From: Wolbachia endosymbiont (group A) of Longitarsus flavicornis
Lineage (GTDB): Bacteria > Pseudomonadota > Alphaproteobacteria > Rickettsiales > Anaplasmataceae
Direction of reading: 5' to 3'
DNA length: 64,000 nucleotides
Assembly (NCBI RefSeq): GCF_963931955.1
Contig: NZ_OZ008337.1
Coordinates: 1,302,001 to 1,366,000, forward strand
Made by a program: the position numbers and the translations under genes. The notes under the pieces were generated by a model. That model worked only from the letters and a program-made list of their open reading frames with translations. It searched no databases and was not told where the DNA came from. Each line of letters begins with the position of its first letter. Position 1 is the stretch's first letter. Below, one piece after another: positions 1 to 9,333 of this stretch.

Positions 1-383
1 TAATTGAGAAGAAATAACTTAACTCAAACAAAAAAAATTTAGTGCAAATCAAATTTCCAACCTCATTTCTAGTATATATCTGTTAAGAGGTAGTTGAAAG
101 AGCTACTATAACGTAGACAACCTTAATCCATATACTTCTTATACCAATATTCGTTATTGGGAAGACAAATGGAACACGTTATAAATTTGCTTAATTCCCC
201 AGTTATAGGCAAAAAGAGCTCTTTTTCATTTGTTTTATTACTAACGGGACTTGGTATTAGGAGTAGCACATGATTCTCGAATTTCCGTTGTTGGCCAACA
301 AAAAAACTATAAACCGCTTTTTGATAGTACGTTCGAGGAACCAGACGATATTTTGGAATCAGTGCTACTTATAGTTTTAAATA
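1..383. other. Non-coding lead-in with short frame remnants
   Basis: No convincing gene. A 34-codon frame (169-273, starting MEHVINLLNS) and an open stretch with no start codon (about 269-380, reading HDSRISVVGQQ and ending in ILESVLLIVL) look like debris of a larger gene. The second reads like real protein, but I do not recognise the family. The next gene starts directly after it. Confidence 0.4.
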
Positions 384-839
384 ATGTCAATCCTAACACT
401 GGACCTCGGTAAACAGACAGGCTGGGCAATTCTAACAGATGGAGTAATTGAAAGTGGGAGCAAAAGTTTTCATGGTAGCCGTTTTAGCGGAGGTGGCATG
501 TGCTTCTTGAATTTTCGTAATTGGCTTAATTCTTTGAAGGACATTTCTGCAGTGTATTTTGAGGAAGTAAGAAGACACTTAGGAACTGATGCCGCTCATT
601 GCTACGGTGGTTTTCTTGCCGTTCTATCTGCTTGGTGTGAAGAGAACAATATTCCCTACCAAGGTGTTAATGTTAAAACTATCAAACGCTTTATAGCAGG
701 CAAAGGCAATGCAAGTAAGAGTGAAGTTATTGAAGCGATACGTGAAAAAAGTTTTTTACCTAGAGATGATAATGAGGCCGATGCTTTGGCATTAATGTTC
801 TATATTAGTAAAGATATTAATAAGATGAAAAATCCATAA
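384..839 (+). CDS. RuvC-like Holliday junction resolvase of phage WO
   Basis: A 151-residue RNase H-fold protein, probably a Holliday junction or branched-DNA nuclease that prepares phage DNA for packaging. The RuvC pattern is visible: an N-terminal beta strand with the first acidic residue (TLDLGKQTGWA, D7), a second acidic pair after a hydrophobic strand (VYFEEVRRH, E60/E61), and a C-terminal DDNEADALAL motif with E131 and D133. The length is close to bacterial RuvC (about 170 residues). It is the first clear gene of the + strand phage block and is followed, after a 109-bp gap, by the ParB/methylase gene. Family membership comes from the motifs. The packaging role is inferred from position. 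Confidence 0.8.
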   Translation: MSILTLDLGKQTGWAILTDGVIESGSKSFHGSRFSGGGMCFLNFRNWLNSLKDISAVYFEEVRRHLGTDAAHCYGGFLAVLSAWCEENNIPYQGVNVKTIKRFIAGKGNASKSEVIEAIREKSFLPRDDNEADALALMFYISKDINKMKNP

Positions 840-948
840 AAAGTGGGTCCTTTCGGCCATAATGGCGGGTTTGGTGGGTCAGACCCCAGGCCTTCTTTAG
901 CGTCAGAGATATTTTGAATATTAACTTTTTAATTAGTACAGTAATTAT

Positions 949-2169
949 ATGAATTTAGCAATCCACTATTATCCTACTCAAAATCTGGTCGAATATGAGC
1001 GTAATCCACGTAAAAATGATGACGTAGTAAATAGAATGTGTGCTTCAATCAGGGAATTCGGCTTTCGTATTCCAATAGTTGCAAAAAGCGATGGAACTGT
1101 GGTTGATGGTCATTTAAGACTTAAAGCAGCAAGAAAACTTGGTATGGAAAGTATTCCAGTAGTCCTCAGTGATAATTTAAATGAACCACAAACTAAAGCT
1201 TTTCGACTGCTTGCCAATCAATCAGCTAATTGGGCAAAGTGGGACGATGATCTTTTGAAGGTGGAAATTCAAGAGCTAGAAGATTTGCAGTTTGACTTAA
1301 AAATGACAGGATTTGAATTGGAAAAAGTTCAACGGTTTCTTGATGATTTAGATGGTGAAGAAGAAGATCTTTCTGACTTAGTTGTTGATGACAAAAAAGT
1401 AGAAATAACAAAACCAGCTGATCTATGGATTTTAGGTGATCATCGAATCTATTGTGGTGATAGCTCTTTAGTTGAATCATATAAAGCGGTATTAGATAAT
1501 AAAATGGCAGATATTACCGTATGTGATCCTCCATATAACGTTGATTACGGTAGCAGTCAGGAAAGAGAAGAGAAAAAAATATTAAACGATAATCAAGGTG
1601 AAAAGTACGAACTTTTTCTCTACGACATCTGTTCCCATATTTTAGCATATACGAAAGGTGCAATTTACATCTGTGCATCATCATCAGAGTTTTCAACGTT
1701 GCAAAAAGCATTTGAGGAAGCGGGAGGAAAATGGTCAACTTTTATCATTTGGGCGAAGAATCACTTTACGCTAGGAAGATCAGATTATCAAAGACAATAC
1801 GAAGCAATGCTCTATGGATGGAAAAGCGGCAATAAACGTGAGTGGCATGGAGGTAGAAATCAAAGTGATCTGTGGTTTTATGATAAGCCAACGCACAATA
1901 CACTACATCCAACGATGAAGCCAGTAGAGCTAATGGAGAGAGCAATAGTAAACAGCAGCAGACCAGGAGACATAGTACTTGATCCATTTAGCGGTTCTGG
2001 AAGTACACTGATTGCATGTGAGAGAACAGGAAGAATTTGCAGAACAATAGAGCTAGATTCAAAATTTGTAGATGTAACCATAAAACGTTGGCAAATATAT
2101 ACCGGAAGAGATGCCATTTTAGCCGGTACTGGTAAAACTTTTGCAGAAATTCAAGGAGAAAAACAGTAG
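949..2169 (+). CDS. ParB-like domain / beta-class DNA methyltransferase fusion
   Basis: A 406-residue two-domain protein. Residues 1 to about 110 resemble a ParB/Sulfiredoxin-type nuclease domain, with VVDGHLRLKAA at 51-61. Residues about 150-395 form an amino-methyltransferase with the catalytic DPPY at 193-196, HPTMKPVEL at 320-328 and the AdoMet motif DPFSGSGST at 345-353. Having DPPY before the AdoMet motif is the beta-class order (N6-adenine or N4-cytosine). Fusions of this type are common in phages and probably modify phage DNA. No partner restriction enzyme is visible. The gene overlaps or abuts the small terminase gene, which suggests co-transcription with packaging genes. Target site unknown. 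Confidence 0.88.
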   Translation: MNLAIHYYPTQNLVEYERNPRKNDDVVNRMCASIREFGFRIPIVAKSDGTVVDGHLRLKAARKLGMESIPVVLSDNLNEPQTKAFRLLANQSANWAKWDDDLLKVEIQELEDLQFDLKMTGFELEKVQRFLDDLDGEEEDLSDLVVDDKKVEITKPADLWILGDHRIYCGDSSLVESYKAVLDNKMADITVCDPPYNVDYGSSQEREEKKILNDNQGEKYELFLYDICSHILAYTKGAIYICASSSEFSTLQKAFEEAGGKWSTFIIWAKNHFTLGRSDYQRQYEAMLYGWKSGNKREWHGGRNQSDLWFYDKPTHNTLHPTMKPVELMERAIVNSSRPGDIVLDPFSGSGSTLIACERTGRICRTIELDSKFVDVTIKRWQIYTGRDAILAGTGKTFAEIQGEKQ

Positions 2170-2176
2170 GAAAAAA

Positions 2177-2659
2177 GTGAAAATTACACAAACAGAATGG
2201 GCAAGAGAGATAGGAGTATCAAAGCAATATGTCTGTTATTTAGTAAAGAAAGGAATAGTTGAGTTGGAGGATGGTTTGATCAATAGAGAACAAGCAAATG
2301 AAGCAGTAGCGGCAATAAGAGATCCAAGTCAGCCACTGAGGAGGAAAAATCCAGAAAACGAAAATACAAGTAACCTTTCCACGATGTTGCTAAAAACTCG
2401 AATAAAAAATGAAATGGAACGAGGTAAACTTCTTGAGGCAAAAGCTAGGGCTGAGATAGGAGAACTTGTAGCAGTAGAAGAAGTAAAGCGCGATGCATTT
2501 AATGTAGCAAGAGTTGTCCGTAATAATTTACTTAATATTCCAAATAGAGTTTCAGCATTGCTTGCATCACTGAGTGACACTGAAAAGATTCATATGGCGT
2601 TAACTGAAGAGATTACAAACTCATTACAAGAATTATCTAACACTAAATTTCAAATATAA
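2177..2659 (+). CDS. Small terminase subunit (Nu1-like)
   Basis: DNA-recognition subunit of the packaging motor. The N terminus has a helix-turn-helix-like segment (TEWAREIGVSKQYVCYLV), as in lambda Nu1 and other TerS proteins, followed by a Lys/Glu-rich helical region about residues 60-120. I prefer the GTG at 2177, preceded by AGGA at 2168-2171, because the protein then begins directly at the HTH domain. A TTG at 2141 would add 12 residues and overlap the methylase gene. The large subunit follows about 1.5 kb downstream with an ankyrin gene in between. The assignment rests on the HTH, length and position. Confidence 0.7.
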   Translation: MKITQTEWAREIGVSKQYVCYLVKKGIVELEDGLINREQANEAVAAIRDPSQPLRRKNPENENTSNLSTMLLKTRIKNEMERGKLLEAKARAEIGELVAVEEVKRDAFNVARVVRNNLLNIPNRVSALLASLSDTEKIHMALTEEITNSLQELSNTKFQI

Positions 2660-2788
2660 GAAAGATTTTGAATATAAAATGGCTAAGTTTAGAGTTAATA
2701 AAGTGTCTAACCTGGATTAGATGTAAATGTTAGAGGATTAAACGGAAAAACCCCACTACATTGCGCTATAGAGTTTGATGAATTAAGT

Positions 2789-3835
2789 ATGGTAGATCTG
2801 TTACTCACGAAAAAGAACATTAATCCTTTTATAGAAGATAATGATGGTAAAACATCTCTTGATTACGCCAAAGAAGGGAAAAAAGCAGAAATATTACAAG
2901 CGCTAATCAACAATAAATATGGATCAGAGCAAGATAGTTTACTTCATTTAGCTGCAATGATAGGTGAAGTTAATGCAGTTAGATATTTGATAAGAAAAGG
3001 TGTTGACGTTAATGTACGAAATGCTCTGCATCATACTCCATTACATCTAGCAGCAGGAATAGGACATGCAGAAGTTGTAAAGATTTTGATAAGAGAAGGA
3101 AAAGCTGAAATAGATGTCTTTGATGCACGAAATCAGACACCAATGCACTATGCAGTTAATAATAAAAAGTTGGAGATAGTAAAGTTACTGCTGAAGCTAG
3201 GAGCAGATGTAAATAGTGCACGCATGGGACAAAACTCAATGAAATTGTCGCCTGTGCATATAGCTGTAAGTAATACTAATTACGATGAAAGAGACTTATG
3301 TCTTGATATCCTCAAATGCTTAATAAAGGAGCCTAATGCTCAAGTCAATTTGCAAGACTACGAAAATAAAACACCACTACATTACGCTGAAAGACTTAAA
3401 ACAATAGAAGTTTTACTAACGCGAGAAGATATAGACCCTCTGGTAAAAGACGATAGCGGCAAGACACCATTTGATTACGCTAAACCTGAGATAAAGAAGG
3501 CTTTGGTGAGTAATAAATACGGTTCTGAAAAGAATAGTCTACTCCATTTAGCTGCACAAAGAGGAGAAATTGAGATTGTAGATGCAATTTTAAAAGAAGA
3601 AATCAATATTGATATTGTAAATAATAAAGGTCTATCACCAATTTATCTTGCTGCAGAAAAAAGGCATTTACATGTAGTAAAGTTATTGCTGAAAAAAGGA
3701 GCAAACTATACACCTGTTTTGCACTTAGCAATCAAGTCAAATAATTTAGAATTGCTAAAAACTTTATTTAAAGAAAAGAGCATCAAATTACCAGACGAGA
3801 TAGGCAAGTCTGTACCAGTTTATTATAGTGTATAG
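2789..3835 (+). CDS. Ankyrin-repeat protein, probably truncated at both ends
   Basis: 348 residues made almost wholly of ankyrin repeats (TPLHLAAG, TPMHYAVN, SPVHIAVS, SLLHLAAQ and others), a fold for protein-protein contact usually assumed to face the host. The reading frame is open from 2711, where it already encodes an ankyrin repeat (GKTPLHCA) but has no start codon. The ATG at 2789 lies in mid-repeat, so the true N terminus seems to be lost. At the 3' end a stop at 3833 cuts off a hydrophobic tail that continues in another frame (3871-4140). Expression as a folded protein is uncertain. It is lodged between the two terminase genes. Confidence 0.75.
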   Translation: MVDLLLTKKNINPFIEDNDGKTSLDYAKEGKKAEILQALINNKYGSEQDSLLHLAAMIGEVNAVRYLIRKGVDVNVRNALHHTPLHLAAGIGHAEVVKILIREGKAEIDVFDARNQTPMHYAVNNKKLEIVKLLLKLGADVNSARMGQNSMKLSPVHIAVSNTNYDERDLCLDILKCLIKEPNAQVNLQDYENKTPLHYAERLKTIEVLLTREDIDPLVKDDSGKTPFDYAKPEIKKALVSNKYGSEKNSLLHLAAQRGEIEIVDAILKEEINIDIVNNKGLSPIYLAAEKRHLHVVKLLLKKGANYTPVLHLAIKSNNLELLKTLFKEKSIKLPDEIGKSVPVYYSV

Positions 3836-3870
3836 AACATAGAGATGCAAAAGTAAGAAAATACACCAAT

Positions 3871-4140
3871 GTGATCTGTGTTTTTACCTCAGTAAGTGCA
3901 GTAGCAATAGCGGTATGTATAGGGTTAACAGCAACAACAATAAGCAGTGCAATCATTTTTGCAACAATAACAGGGATATTTGCGCTTATTATAGCAATAA
4001 TGATAAGTGAGATGAGCAAAAGATATATAGAAAACGAATTTCAGAAAAAGATGTTTATGGAATTGGAGGAGTGTGGAGGAATAAACTCTACTGTTAACAA
4101 TATTGAGATAGAACCAATTATGAGTAGATGCAGACAATGA
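3871..4140 (+). CDS. Hydrophobic C-terminal segment split off the ankyrin gene
   Basis: 89 residues from a GTG start. Residues about 5-47 are strongly hydrophobic and could form one or two membrane helices (AVAIAVCIGLTATTISSAII). A charged tail follows. The frame is open upstream to 3829 and reads CIEHRDAKVRKYTN, natural-looking sequence directly abutting the premature stop of the ankyrin gene. I read it as the displaced C-terminal membrane tail of that ankyrin protein, separated by a one-base indel near 3827-3834. It overlaps the large terminase start by 13 bases. Confidence 0.5.
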   Translation: MICVFTSVSAVAIAVCIGLTATTISSAIIFATITGIFALIIAIMISEMSKRYIENEFQKKMFMELEECGGINSTVNNIEIEPIMSRCRQ

Positions 4141-5963
4141 TATACGCTAGAGCTTTTTCTGAAGGTTTAAGACCAGATCCAGAGCTTAAAGTATCAGAGT
4201 GGGCGAATGAGTATCGAGTTTTAGCGCCAACTGCAGCATCAGAGCCAGGAAAGTGGAGAACGGAAAGAACTCCTTATTTAAAAGAAATAATGGATTCACT
4301 ATCTCCTTCTTCACAGGCTGAAAAAGTAGTATTTATGAAGGGAGCGCAGATTGGAGGAACAGAAGCAGGCAACAATTGGATTGGCTATATCATCGATCAA
4401 ACACCAGGACCAATGCTAGTAGTACAGCCAACAGTTGAAATGGGAAAGCGTTGGTCAAAAGGAAGATTTGCGCCACTGATTGAAAGTACACCATGTTTAA
4501 AAAGTAAAGTAAAAGACCCAAGATCAAGAGATTCAGGCAATACTGTACAAAGTAAGGAGTTTCCAGGTGGAATTGTAGTAATAACCGGAGCAAACAGCAG
4601 TGTGGGACTTCGCTCTATGCCAGTAAAGTATCTCTTTCTTGATGAAATAGATGCATATCCAGGAGATTCAGGAGGTGAAGGAGATCCAGTACTGCTCAGT
4701 ATTGCACGAACTAATACATTTGCACGGCGAAAGATTTTTTTAGTATCAACACCAACGATTCATGGAATAAGTAGAATTGAGAAAGAATTTGAAGCAACAG
4801 ATAAGCAGTACTTTTTTGTACCATGTCCGTATTGTAATTACTATCAAGTTCTAAAATGGTCACAAATTAAATGGGAAAACAACGACTCAAGAACAGCACA
4901 TTATGTCTGCACTGAATGTAGCGGCAAAATAGAAAATCATCAAAAGACAGAGATGCTAGACCGTGGAGAATGGAGAGCTACAGAGGCAAAAGAAGGGGAG
5001 AAAAAAGGATTTCATCTTTCAAGTCTTTATAGTCCAGTTGGCTGGTATAGCTGGACTCAAGCAGTAGAAGATTTTCTTCATGCAAAAGAAAGTGAACAAT
5101 TACTAAAAGTTTGGATAAATACCACTTTAGGAGAAACTTGGGTAGATAAGGGAGAAGTACCTGACTGGAAGCAATTATTTAACAGGAGAGAATTTTTTCA
5201 GATTGGCACAGTACCAAAAGGTGAAGTGGTTCTCACAGCAGGTGTTGATGTACAAAAAGATCGTCTAGAGGTAGAAGTTGTAGCCTGGGGAAAAAGCCGC
5301 GAAAGTTGGTCAATAGACTACCGAGTATTTGAAGGTGATACTGGAGGAGGAGAAGTATGGGGAAAACTTTCGGAGCTCCTCAATCATCATTTTATCGGTG
5401 AAAATGGTCTTGAATACATGATAAGTATGATGGCGGTTGATGCTGGGTATGCGACACAAGAAGTATACAATTGGGTAAGAGGTCATCAAGGATCTGGAAG
5501 AGTAATGGCAGTCAAAGGTGTAAACAAAGCGCTAGTACCACTTAGCAGCCCAAGTAGAGTAGATATAACAGTTGGTGGTCAAAAGCTAAAAAGAGGAATA
5601 AAGCTATGGCCAGTAGGAGTATCGATATTAAAGTCAGAGCTTTTTCAATTACTTAATATTTTGAAAGAAGAAGAGAAAGTGCCAGCAGGATATTGTCATT
5701 TTCCGGAGTATGCACCTGAATATTTTAAGCAGCTAACGGCAGAGCAATTAGTCAGCAAGGTAGTGAAAGGATACACTAAACAAGAGTGGCAAAAGGTAAG
5801 AGAAAGAAATGAAGTATTAGACTGTAGGATTTATGCAAGAGCTGCATCTATTACGCTTGGAATCGATCGTTGGCCAGAGAGTAAATGGAATAGTTTAAGT
5901 GAAAAGCCAGAAAGCAAAAAACCTAAGAAAGTGAGACAAAGCAAATGGTTGAATGAGAAGTAA
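4128..5963 (+). CDS. Large terminase subunit, GpA family
   Basis: 611 residues, close to lambda GpA (641). The ATPase domain has a Walker A-like KGAQIGGTE (71-79) and Walker B YLFLDEID (168-175). A zinc-ribbon-like insertion has two Cys pairs (PCPYC at 232-236, CTEC at 261-264). The nuclease half starts at AGVDVQKDRLEVE with D374. It translocates DNA into the prohead and cuts at genome ends. The ATG at 4128 overlaps the preceding frame; a second ATG at 4137 is also possible. The next gene starts 11 bases before its stop, typical of a translationally coupled phage operon. No frame damage is seen. Confidence 0.95.
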   Translation: MQTMIYARAFSEGLRPDPELKVSEWANEYRVLAPTAASEPGKWRTERTPYLKEIMDSLSPSSQAEKVVFMKGAQIGGTEAGNNWIGYIIDQTPGPMLVVQPTVEMGKRWSKGRFAPLIESTPCLKSKVKDPRSRDSGNTVQSKEFPGGIVVITGANSSVGLRSMPVKYLFLDEIDAYPGDSGGEGDPVLLSIARTNTFARRKIFLVSTPTIHGISRIEKEFEATDKQYFFVPCPYCNYYQVLKWSQIKWENNDSRTAHYVCTECSGKIENHQKTEMLDRGEWRATEAKEGEKKGFHLSSLYSPVGWYSWTQAVEDFLHAKESEQLLKVWINTTLGETWVDKGEVPDWKQLFNRREFFQIGTVPKGEVVLTAGVDVQKDRLEVEVVAWGKSRESWSIDYRVFEGDTGGGEVWGKLSELLNHHFIGENGLEYMISMMAVDAGYATQEVYNWVRGHQGSGRVMAVKGVNKALVPLSSPSRVDITVGGQKLKRGIKLWPVGVSILKSELFQLLNILKEEEKVPAGYCHFPEYAPEYFKQLTAEQLVSKVVKGYTKQEWQKVRERNEVLDCRIYARAASITLGIDRWPESKWNSLSEKPESKKPKKVRQSKWLNEK

Positions 5964-6189
5964 GATGTACAACGAAGAGTATTTAATTCAAGTCGAAGAA
6001 GCGATAAAGAAACTACAAAACGGAGAACGAGTGGTATCAATTGCATATGGTGACCATGTTGTGAGATATGCTGAAGTTCAGATAAATGATTTGCTCAGCC
6101 TCAGACAACGCATCAAAGGTGAACTAAAGATTGCTGGAATGAAGCCTAAACGAAAGATTATTTTTGCAACAAATAAAGGAGTTATATGA
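5953..6189 (+). CDS. Head-tail joining protein, lambda gpW family
   Basis: 78 residues. The arrangement of an N-terminal helix with a KLQNGERVV segment, a short beta hairpin (SIAYGDHVVRYAE) and a second helix (INDLLSLRQRIKGEL) matches the lambda gpW family (68 residues), which plugs the portal after packaging. In lambda it also lies between terminase and portal. It overlaps the terminase stop by 11 bases and the next gene by 4 (ATGA). A second ATG at 5965 would shorten it by 4 residues. Confidence 0.82.
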   Translation: MRSKMYNEEYLIQVEEAIKKLQNGERVVSIAYGDHVVRYAEVQINDLLSLRQRIKGELKIAGMKPKRKIIFATNKGVI

Positions 6190-6890
6190 GGGAAAATTTT
6201 CTGAGAAAAGTTGTAAAAGAGGAATATTCTGAATTTTTAGAGCAATTAAAAACTTTTATAAAACTATGGGAGAATAGAGAGAGTTCAGTAAATGGAATAA
6301 TAGATTTGTCACATTGGCAAGAAAATGTGGATTTTGAGTTAGCTAAAGAGAGTGGTATAATTGGAGTAATTCATAAGGCAACACAAGGACTAAAATATGT
6401 GGATTCAAAGTATGCGAAGAGAAGAAAGAAAGCTGAAGAAGAAGGATTACTCTGGGGAGCATATCATTTTGGCACAGAAGGAAACGGCAAAAATCAAGCT
6501 GATCATTTTCTAAAAACGGTAGGCGAAAGCAAAAATACTATACTTGCGCTGGATATTGAAGAAAATAAAAGTGGCAAAAATATTACAGTTAAGCAAGCTG
6601 AGGAATTTGTAAAGAGAGTTGAAGAAGTAACAGGAAGATTACCCCTAATTTATGGCAGTAGCTATTTTCTTAAGGATTTTGCCACGCCAACTTTGACAAA
6701 ATGTCCATTATGGATAGCAAGCTGGAGAAAAGAGCTGACATTACCAAAAGGCTGGAATGATTGGATTTTATGGCAATATACTGACGGTAAAACAAGTCCA
6801 GAGCCACATGAAGTAGAAGGAATCGGAAAATGTGACAGAAATAAATTTAACGGAACTTTGAAAGAATTAAGAGAATTTTGGTTAGTATGA
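6186..6890 (+). CDS. GH25 muramidase (phage lysozyme)
   Basis: 234 residues. After a charged N-terminal stretch of about 35 residues, a glycoside hydrolase 25 domain begins at NGIIDLSHWQ (D40). It has IHKATQG (62-68), WGAYHFG (90-96) and the catalytic-type LDIEEN (D123, E125), then LPLIYGSS and LWIASWR. GH25 enzymes cut the MurNAc-GlcNAc bond of peptidoglycan. There is no signal peptide, so release would need a holin or secretion; none is seen nearby. It sits inside the head operon, overlapping gpW by 4 bases and the portal gene by 13, rather than in a separate lysis cassette. Confidence 0.9.
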   Translation: MRENFLRKVVKEEYSEFLEQLKTFIKLWENRESSVNGIIDLSHWQENVDFELAKESGIIGVIHKATQGLKYVDSKYAKRRKKAEEEGLLWGAYHFGTEGNGKNQADHFLKTVGESKNTILALDIEENKSGKNITVKQAEEFVKRVEEVTGRLPLIYGSSYFLKDFATPTLTKCPLWIASWRKELTLPKGWNDWILWQYTDGKTSPEPHEVEGIGKCDRNKFNGTLKELREFWLV

Positions 6891-7681
6891 TGCTGAAAAA
6901 TTTCAAACAACTATTTAGTAAGCCAAAAATCAAAAGTTCTGCTTGGGATGCGTCAGGCTCAGGAAGAAGGGTAATATATTGGCAAGGAGAAGCGGGAAGC
7001 ATAAATAATTTACTTTCTCAGAGCCTTGGGCACTTACGTAGCCGCTCTCGGGATATGGTGAGAAAAAATCCTTACGCTGCAAATATAATTGATACGATAG
7101 TAAGTAACTCTATTGGAACAGGAATAAAACCGCAATCAAAAGCAAGAGATGGAGAATTTCGAAAGAAGGTGCAAGAATTATGGCTAAAATGGACAGATGA
7201 AGCAGACAGTAACGGAGTAAGTGATTTTTATGGATTACAAGCTCTGGTATGCAGAAGTATGATAGAGGGAGGAGAATGTTTTGTACGTTTAAGAACGAGA
7301 AAGCTGGAAGATAGATTTTCTGTGCCATTACAACTGCAAGTACTTGAGTCTGAACATCTAGATAATAAAACAAATCAAACTTTAGGAAATGGTAATGTAA
7401 TAAGAAACGGGATTGAGTTTAACAGGCTTGGGCAAAGAGAAGCATACTACCTATTTAAAGAACACCCTGGTGAAAATACCTTTGGAGAGTCAGTAAGAGT
7501 GCCAGCAAACGATGTTTTACATATTTATAGACCACTAAGACCTGGGCAAATTAGGGGAGAGCCATGGCTTTCTAATATACTGCTAAAGCTTTATGAACTT
7601 GACCAGTATGATGGATGCAGAATTAGTGAGAAAAAAGACAGCAGCGATGTTTGCAGGGTTTATTACGAGACTCGATCCTGA
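6878..7681 (+). pseudogene. Portal protein, N-terminal part (frameshifted)
   Basis: First piece of a lambda gpB-type portal, the dodecameric ring through which DNA passes. It has the family features HLRSRSRDMVRKNPYAANIID near residue 45 and EPWLSNILLKLYELDQYD near 235. After codon about 244 the frame changes to CRISEKKDSSDVC, which is not portal-like, and stops at 7681. The natural continuation DAELVRKKTAAMFAG lies one base away. Skipping a single G at about 7610-7613 restores one protein of about 472 residues. It could be a real disabling mutation, a sequencing error, or a +1 recoding site; no obvious recoding signal is seen. Confidence 0.85.
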
Positions 7682-8297
7682 GGCAAATATTTTAGGAGAA
7701 GGCGAAGCGAATGAGCAAGGAGTAGCATTATCAGGTTTAGAGCCAGGAACAATGCAGCTTTTAGACCCAGGAGAAGACATAAAATTTTCAGAACCGTCAG
7801 ATGTAGGAGGAAGTTATGAAGCATTCATGAGACAGCAACTGAGGGCAATAGCAATAGGCACAGGGATAACATATGAGCAGCTAACAGGAGATTTAACAGG
7901 AGTGAATTATTCATCAATCAGAGCTGGATTAATAGAGTTTCGTCGTCGATGTGCTATGCTGCAACACAACATTATGGTATTTCAATTTTGCAGACCAGTA
8001 TGGAATAGATGGCTAGAACTTGCCACTTTATCTGGAGAGCTTTCTACAACAGATAATCAAGTATTTAAAGATGTAAAATGGATACCACAGGGATTTGATT
8101 GGGTGGATCCACTAAAAGATCAGCAAGCACAGCAAATGGCAGTAAGAAATGGATTTAAGAGTCGATCAGAAGTAGTATCAGAAATGGGTTACGATGTAGA
8201 AGAAATTGACCAAGAAATAGCAGAAGATCAAAGACGTGCAAGTGAACTGGGCTTAAGTTTTGATTCTGACGTTACGGCCAATCAAGAGGTGATATGA
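7593..8297 (+). pseudogene. Portal protein, C-terminal part (frameshifted)
   Basis: Second piece of the portal gene, in the +1 frame. Portal homology starts at DAELVRKKTAAMF (residue 8) and runs to the end, including the conserved GVNYSSIRAGLIEFRR (about 109-124) and WVDPLKDQQAQQMAVRNG (about 176-193). The apparent ATG at 7593 lies inside the overlapping upstream frame, and its first seven residues are an artefact of that frame. The stop overlaps the S49 protease start by 4 bases, as in an intact operon. The sequence is otherwise undamaged, so the frameshift looks recent. Confidence 0.85.
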
Positions 8298-9325
8298 AAC
8301 AACAATGGCTAAACAGATGTGTAATGGTAGAACCGAGGAGTTTTGAATTACTGTTACTACAAACAGGAAAGCAGCCCATCTTTAAAAATATAAAACATGC
8401 AGTAAGAAATAGTGAAAGAGGAATAATACCGATACATGGGATCTTGACAAAAAAGTCAGAAGCTTTTGATGATATTTTGGGAATGACTTCCTATAATCAA
8501 ATAGAAGCACAAATTACACAAGCAATAGAAGATAGTGATATAGAAACAATCCTGTTGGATATAGACAGTCCTGGAGGAGAGGTCAATGGAGTGTTTGATC
8601 TTGCTGATTTTATTTACAATGCAAGGGAAAAAAAGAGGATAATAGCGATAGCAAATGATGATGCATATTCTGCAGCGTACGCTATAGCTTCTAGTGCTGA
8701 AAAGATTTTTCTTACCCGCACTTCAGGAGTTGGAAGTATAGGGGTAATAGCAAGTCATATAGATCAAAGTAGGTTTGATGAAAAGCAAGGTATTAAGTAC
8801 ACCACAATTTTTGCTGGTAGTCGAAAGAATGATTTAAACCCGCATGAGCCAGTGACGTCTGAAAGTCTGGGAAGCTTACAAAAAGAAGTAGACCGACTAT
8901 ATGAAATGTTTGTGCAGCTAATAGCAAGAAACAGGGGTCTTTCAATTGAAAAGATTCGATCAACAGAGGCAGGGCTATATTTTGGCGAGAAAGCAGTAGA
9001 AATAGGTCTTGCAGATGGAGTTACAACATTTTTTGAATTTATCAATAATCATAGGAGTGTTAGTATGACAACTAATGAGTTAACTGAGGAAGGCTACGAG
9101 AACTGTCGTAGAGAAATTTTAGAGATAATAAGATTATGTAATGTATCAAAGATGCCAGAAAAGATAGGAGAATTTATTGAGCAAGGCGTAAGTGTTGAGC
9201 AAGCCAGGGAAGTTTTAATGGAATTACTTGCAGAGAGAACGAAAAAGACAGAGATACTGAGTGCAATACCACAGAATTCGCAGGAAGATTTGATGACACA
9301 GGTAGCGAAAAGTCGGTGCATTTAA
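8294..9325 (+). CDS. S49 family head maturation protease (gpC-like)
   Basis: 343 residues. A ClpP/crotonase-fold serine protease of the SppA/SohB/lambda gpC type, which processes capsid or scaffold proteins during prohead assembly. The core has IIPIHGILT (44-52), LLDIDSPGGEVNG (87-99), the nucleophile Ser126 in YSAAYAIASS, TSGVGSIGVI (143-152) and the putative general base Lys178 (AGSRKND), 52 residues after the serine, the spacing of the Ser-Lys dyad. The C-terminal 80 residues are helical and could serve as a scaffold, as in lambda C/Nu3. An internal ATG at 9064, soon after a SVSM sequence, could give such a product, but I cannot show it. It overlaps the portal by 4 bases. Confidence 0.9.
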   Translation: MKQQWLNRCVMVEPRSFELLLLQTGKQPIFKNIKHAVRNSERGIIPIHGILTKKSEAFDDILGMTSYNQIEAQITQAIEDSDIETILLDIDSPGGEVNGVFDLADFIYNAREKKRIIAIANDDAYSAAYAIASSAEKIFLTRTSGVGSIGVIASHIDQSRFDEKQGIKYTTIFAGSRKNDLNPHEPVTSESLGSLQKEVDRLYEMFVQLIARNRGLSIEKIRSTEAGLYFGEKAVEIGLADGVTTFFEFINNHRSVSMTTNELTEEGYENCRREILEIIRLCNVSKMPEKIGEFIEQGVSVEQAREVLMELLAERTKKTEILSAIPQNSQEDLMTQVAKSRCI

Positions 9326-9333
9326 ATTTTATA

